A DNA stretch of 64,000 nucleotides from Nitrospira sp. (GTDB lineage Bacteria > Nitrospirota > Nitrospiria > Nitrospirales > Nitrospiraceae): NCBI GenBank assembly GCA_016715825.1, contig JADJXO010000002.1, forward strand, positions 372,001-436,000. The letters are read 5' to 3'. The position numbers were made by a program, and so were the translations under genes. The notes below the pieces were generated by a model, which saw only the letters and a list, made by a program, of their open reading frames with translations, did not search any database and had not been told where the DNA came from. This document shows, piece after piece, positions 62,085 to 64,000 of this stretch (the first letter of the stretch is position 1; every line of letters begins with the position of its first letter).

Positions 62085-63428
62085 TCAGGTCCGTGCCAGC
62101 CAACTGTTGAGTTCCTCCATGTCTGTTCGCGAGAGGGTGCCGCCCCAGACTCGTAACGCCACCAAGGACCGGATATAGTCGTAGCGGGCTCGGGCGTGGG
62201 CGAAGCGGGATTTCAAGAGATTCTTCTTGGCTTCCAGCAGGGCCACGATCGTGGCCGCCCCCAATTCGTAGCCTCGTTGCTGCCCATCTCGGGCCTTGAC
62301 GCGGGCCTCCACCTCGCGAGCGGTTGAGGCCATCCGCGCGTACCCGGTTTGGGCCCGCAGATACGCGGTTCGGGTCTCTCGTTCGATCTCCCGTTGCTTC
62401 TGCAGGTGCTGATACTTGGTCGTTTCAAAGCGGGCGAGGGCTTCGCGTTCTCCGGCCCTCACGCTGCCTCCGGAATACAACGGCACAGTGAGTTGCACTC
62501 CTAATGTGCCGACGGTATAGGGGTCCAGCTGACGGTTGTCAAACCCGCCGTTCTTGGCATAAATGCCGGCCATCTGCAGAGACAACTGGGGGAGATGGTT
62601 GGCCCACTGACTGGCAATAGTCTTGGCGGCGGCATCCATCGCGTGCTGCAAGGCTCGGATCGCCGGATGACGCGCCACGGCGTTGGCCACCCACTGGTCG
62701 GACTCTCCAGGCACCGGTGGCAGTTCCTCTCGCGTGAGCCGCGCCAGATCAGCCACCGGCACCCCGACTACCTCGCGGACCTTCTCCAAGGCGACGGCCT
62801 TGCCATTGTCGATTTCGAGCTCGCGCGTCTTGAGCGTGTGGTAATAGGCGTCCACCTCGTAGAGATCCGTGATTTTCGCCATGGCACGCTCGTACAGGCG
62901 ACGCATCCGCTGCAGATCCCGGTCGGTCAGGTCGAGCTCGCTCCGTACGTACCCGGCTTCATCATGGGCTTCCAGGAACTCCAAGTAGCGATCGACGAGG
63001 TCTGTGGCGAGCCCCATGCGGGCGTCGTCTAAGTCCTGCTCCGTCTGTTTGACCGTCAACCCGGCGCCTTCATAGGCGCGATACGACGCCAGATCGAAGA
63101 GCGCTTGCCGGGCCTGGACGATGCCGCGTAATCCCTGATATTGCGTGGTGATATCCACCGTCTGCCCCGTGAAGCGGGTAGGGACTTCCTGGGTGAATTC
63201 GTTCCACGTGACGTTGCCGATGGCCGACACCTGGGGCAAGAGCTTGCTGCGCGCCTGCTCCTTCTGGGCCTCCGCCTGCATGATGGAATACTTCCGGCTC
63301 TCGACCACCGGATTCGTGGTGAGGGCCAGATCGTAGAGTTGGAGTAAATTGGCCGGTGATCGTTCGGCCGCTTCGACAGCCGAGCTGAGGACTATCAGGA
63401 TCACCATGAGCACGCTTCGGGTATGCAT
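62085..63428 (-). CDS. TolC family outer membrane efflux protein (type I secretion)
   Basis: A 447-residue outer-membrane channel. Signal peptide, two repeats each of long helices and strands: LLQLYDLALTTNPVVESRKYSIMQAEAQ, then SHLPQ-type NHLPQLSLQMAGIYAKN, and the GTLGVQLTVPLYSGGSVRAGEREALAR motif. The first strand of the beta barrel VSAIGNVTWNEF is also clear. It lies 13 nt after the HlyD gene, so a type I secretion or multidrug system is likely; the ABC partner would be upstream, outside the window. Confidence 0.92.
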   Translation of the reverse strand: MHTRSVLMVILIVLSSAVEAAERSPANLLQLYDLALTTNPVVESRKYSIMQAEAQKEQARSKLLPQVSAIGNVTWNEFTQEVPTRFTGQTVDITTQYQGLRGIVQARQALFDLASYRAYEGAGLTVKQTEQDLDDARMGLATDLVDRYLEFLEAHDEAGYVRSELDLTDRDLQRMRRLYERAMAKITDLYEVDAYYHTLKTRELEIDNGKAVALEKVREVVGVPVADLARLTREELPPVPGESDQWVANAVARHPAIRALQHAMDAAAKTIASQWANHLPQLSLQMAGIYAKNGGFDNRQLDPYTVGTLGVQLTVPLYSGGSVRAGEREALARFETTKYQHLQKQREIERETRTAYLRAQTGYARMASTAREVEARVKARDGQQRGYELGAATIVALLEAKKNLLKSRFAHARARYDYIRSLVALRVWGGTLSRTDMEELNSWLART

Positions 63429-63441
63429 CGTCGTGCTCCGC

Positions 63442-64000
63442 TCAATCCTCGATTAAGGCACGCTTGAAACTATCGGTCAGGGGTTTCATCACATACTGGA
63501 CCAGCGTCCGGGCCCCGGTCTGGATGAGCACCTCCGCCGGCATCCCCGGCACCAGTGCGAGCTCGGCCGTACTCAAGGCCTCAAGGCCTTCGGGAGAGAC
63601 CGCGACTCTCGCCAGATAGTAGGCGGTCTCGCCGTCTTGATGGTCCCCGATAAGACGATCCGCCGACACACTGATCAGCGTGCCCTCGATCGTCGGGAGA
63701 TCTCGGGTCTTGAACGCGCTGAACCGCACCTCCGCACGCTGGCCGACCTTGACCCGATCAATGTCGATGGGATCGACTTGCGCTTCGATGATCAGGTTCT
63801 GATCTTGCGGGACAATGTCGAGCAACCGTCCACCTGGTTGAATGACGGCCCCGATGGTATGTACGGTCAACCCCAACACCATCCCTGAGACAGGAGCCTT
63901 GATGACGGAGCGGTTAACCGTGCTCTCAATTGATTGTACTTTCTCGCGGAGTTGGAACAAATCGGCCTGGACGTCGCTCAGCTCTTTGGCGACTTCCCGT
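63442..64000 (-). CDS. HlyD family type I secretion periplasmic adaptor (5' truncated by window edge)
   Basis: The frame is open to the right edge, so the N-terminus is outside. The visible 186 residues include the end of a coiled coil (VAKELSDVQADLFQLREKVQ), the lipoyl-like block VNRSVIKAPVSGMVLGLTVHTIGAVIQPG, and the beta-barrel domain LIIEAQVDPIDIDRVKVGQRAEVRF, as in HlyD/PrtE adaptors. It bridges an inner-membrane ABC exporter and TolC. Its stop is 13 nt before the TolC start. Confidence 0.92.
   Translation of the reverse strand, partial: REVAKELSDVQADLFQLREKVQSIESTVNRSVIKAPVSGMVLGLTVHTIGAVIQPGGRLLDIVPQDQNLIIEAQVDPIDIDRVKVGQRAEVRFSAFKTRDLPTIEGTLISVSADRLIGDHQDGETAYYLARVAVSPEGLEALSTAELALVPGMPAEVLIQTGARTLVQYVMKPLTDSFKRALIED

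Overview
The window looks like a chromosomal segment of a Nitrospira-type bacterium (phylum Nitrospirota). This is an inference from gene content: an unusual density of small periplasmic c-type cytochromes, a group 3b-type [NiFe] hydrogenase with its Hyp maturation genes, and many stress and metal genes of the kind seen in nitrifiers. No ribosomal RNA, tRNA, amo or nxr gene is present, so the genus stays unproven.

Layout. (1) 1-1173: the tail of an ABC-transport auxiliary lipoprotein, a G-rich tract with 33 consecutive G, and an OsmC protein. (2) 1192-12986, minus strand: a three-gene secondary-metabolite operon of one giant NRPS (FAAL-ACP-C-A-PCP-C-A-PCP-TE), a cyclic-peptide-type ABC exporter and an Sfp-type phosphopantetheinyl transferase. 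The domain order predicts a fatty-acylated dipeptide ending in glycine. Its first condensation domain lacks the catalytic second histidine and its thioesterase has Cys in place of Ser. (3) 13.4-29.9 kb: an electron-transfer and stress island with about ten cytochrome genes or remnants (mono-, di- and tetraheme, two MauG-type peroxidase copies, a TsdA-like diheme protein), mixed with OsmC, DsrE, PPK2, CBS, ferritin-like, Spy-like, ZIP, YtxH and hemerythrin proteins. (4) 30.0-31.7 kb: an orphan antitoxin, a clipped toxin start, a HEPN-domain gene and a scrap of an acyl-CoA synthetase. (5) 31.8-36.0 kb, minus strand: a compact Hsp20-phosphoribosyltransferase-NTF2-USP-cytochrome c-glutaredoxin/CcdA operon. 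(6) 36.5-43.4 kb: PolX, a zinc-ribbon protein, one intact and one broken cupredoxin, Pal and a PH-domain protein. (7) 43.5-58.9 kb: archease and a frameshifted RtcB, then hydB-hydG-hydD-hydA, maturation protease, hypA, hypF, hypC, a 3.3-kb interruption carrying SNase, cupin and toxin-antitoxin genes plus decayed DNA, then hypD and hypE. (8) 59.1-64.0 kb: cytochrome c, lipoproteins, an SPFH protein, and TolC and HlyD genes of a type I secretion system running off the right edge.

How it fits together. The hydrogenase cluster should make a soluble NAD(P)-linked H2 enzyme plus most of its maturation kit. The cytochromes, peroxidases and redox chaperones would serve periplasmic electron transfer and oxidant or metal stress. 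The PPK2-CBS-USP-Hsp20-hemerythrin set suggests a response to energy limitation or low oxygen.

Caution. At least six genes carry frameshifts, two of them in short homopolymer runs, and two more are internally deleted. Some may be assembly errors; others look like real decay. Three families of short intergenic repeats are also visible.
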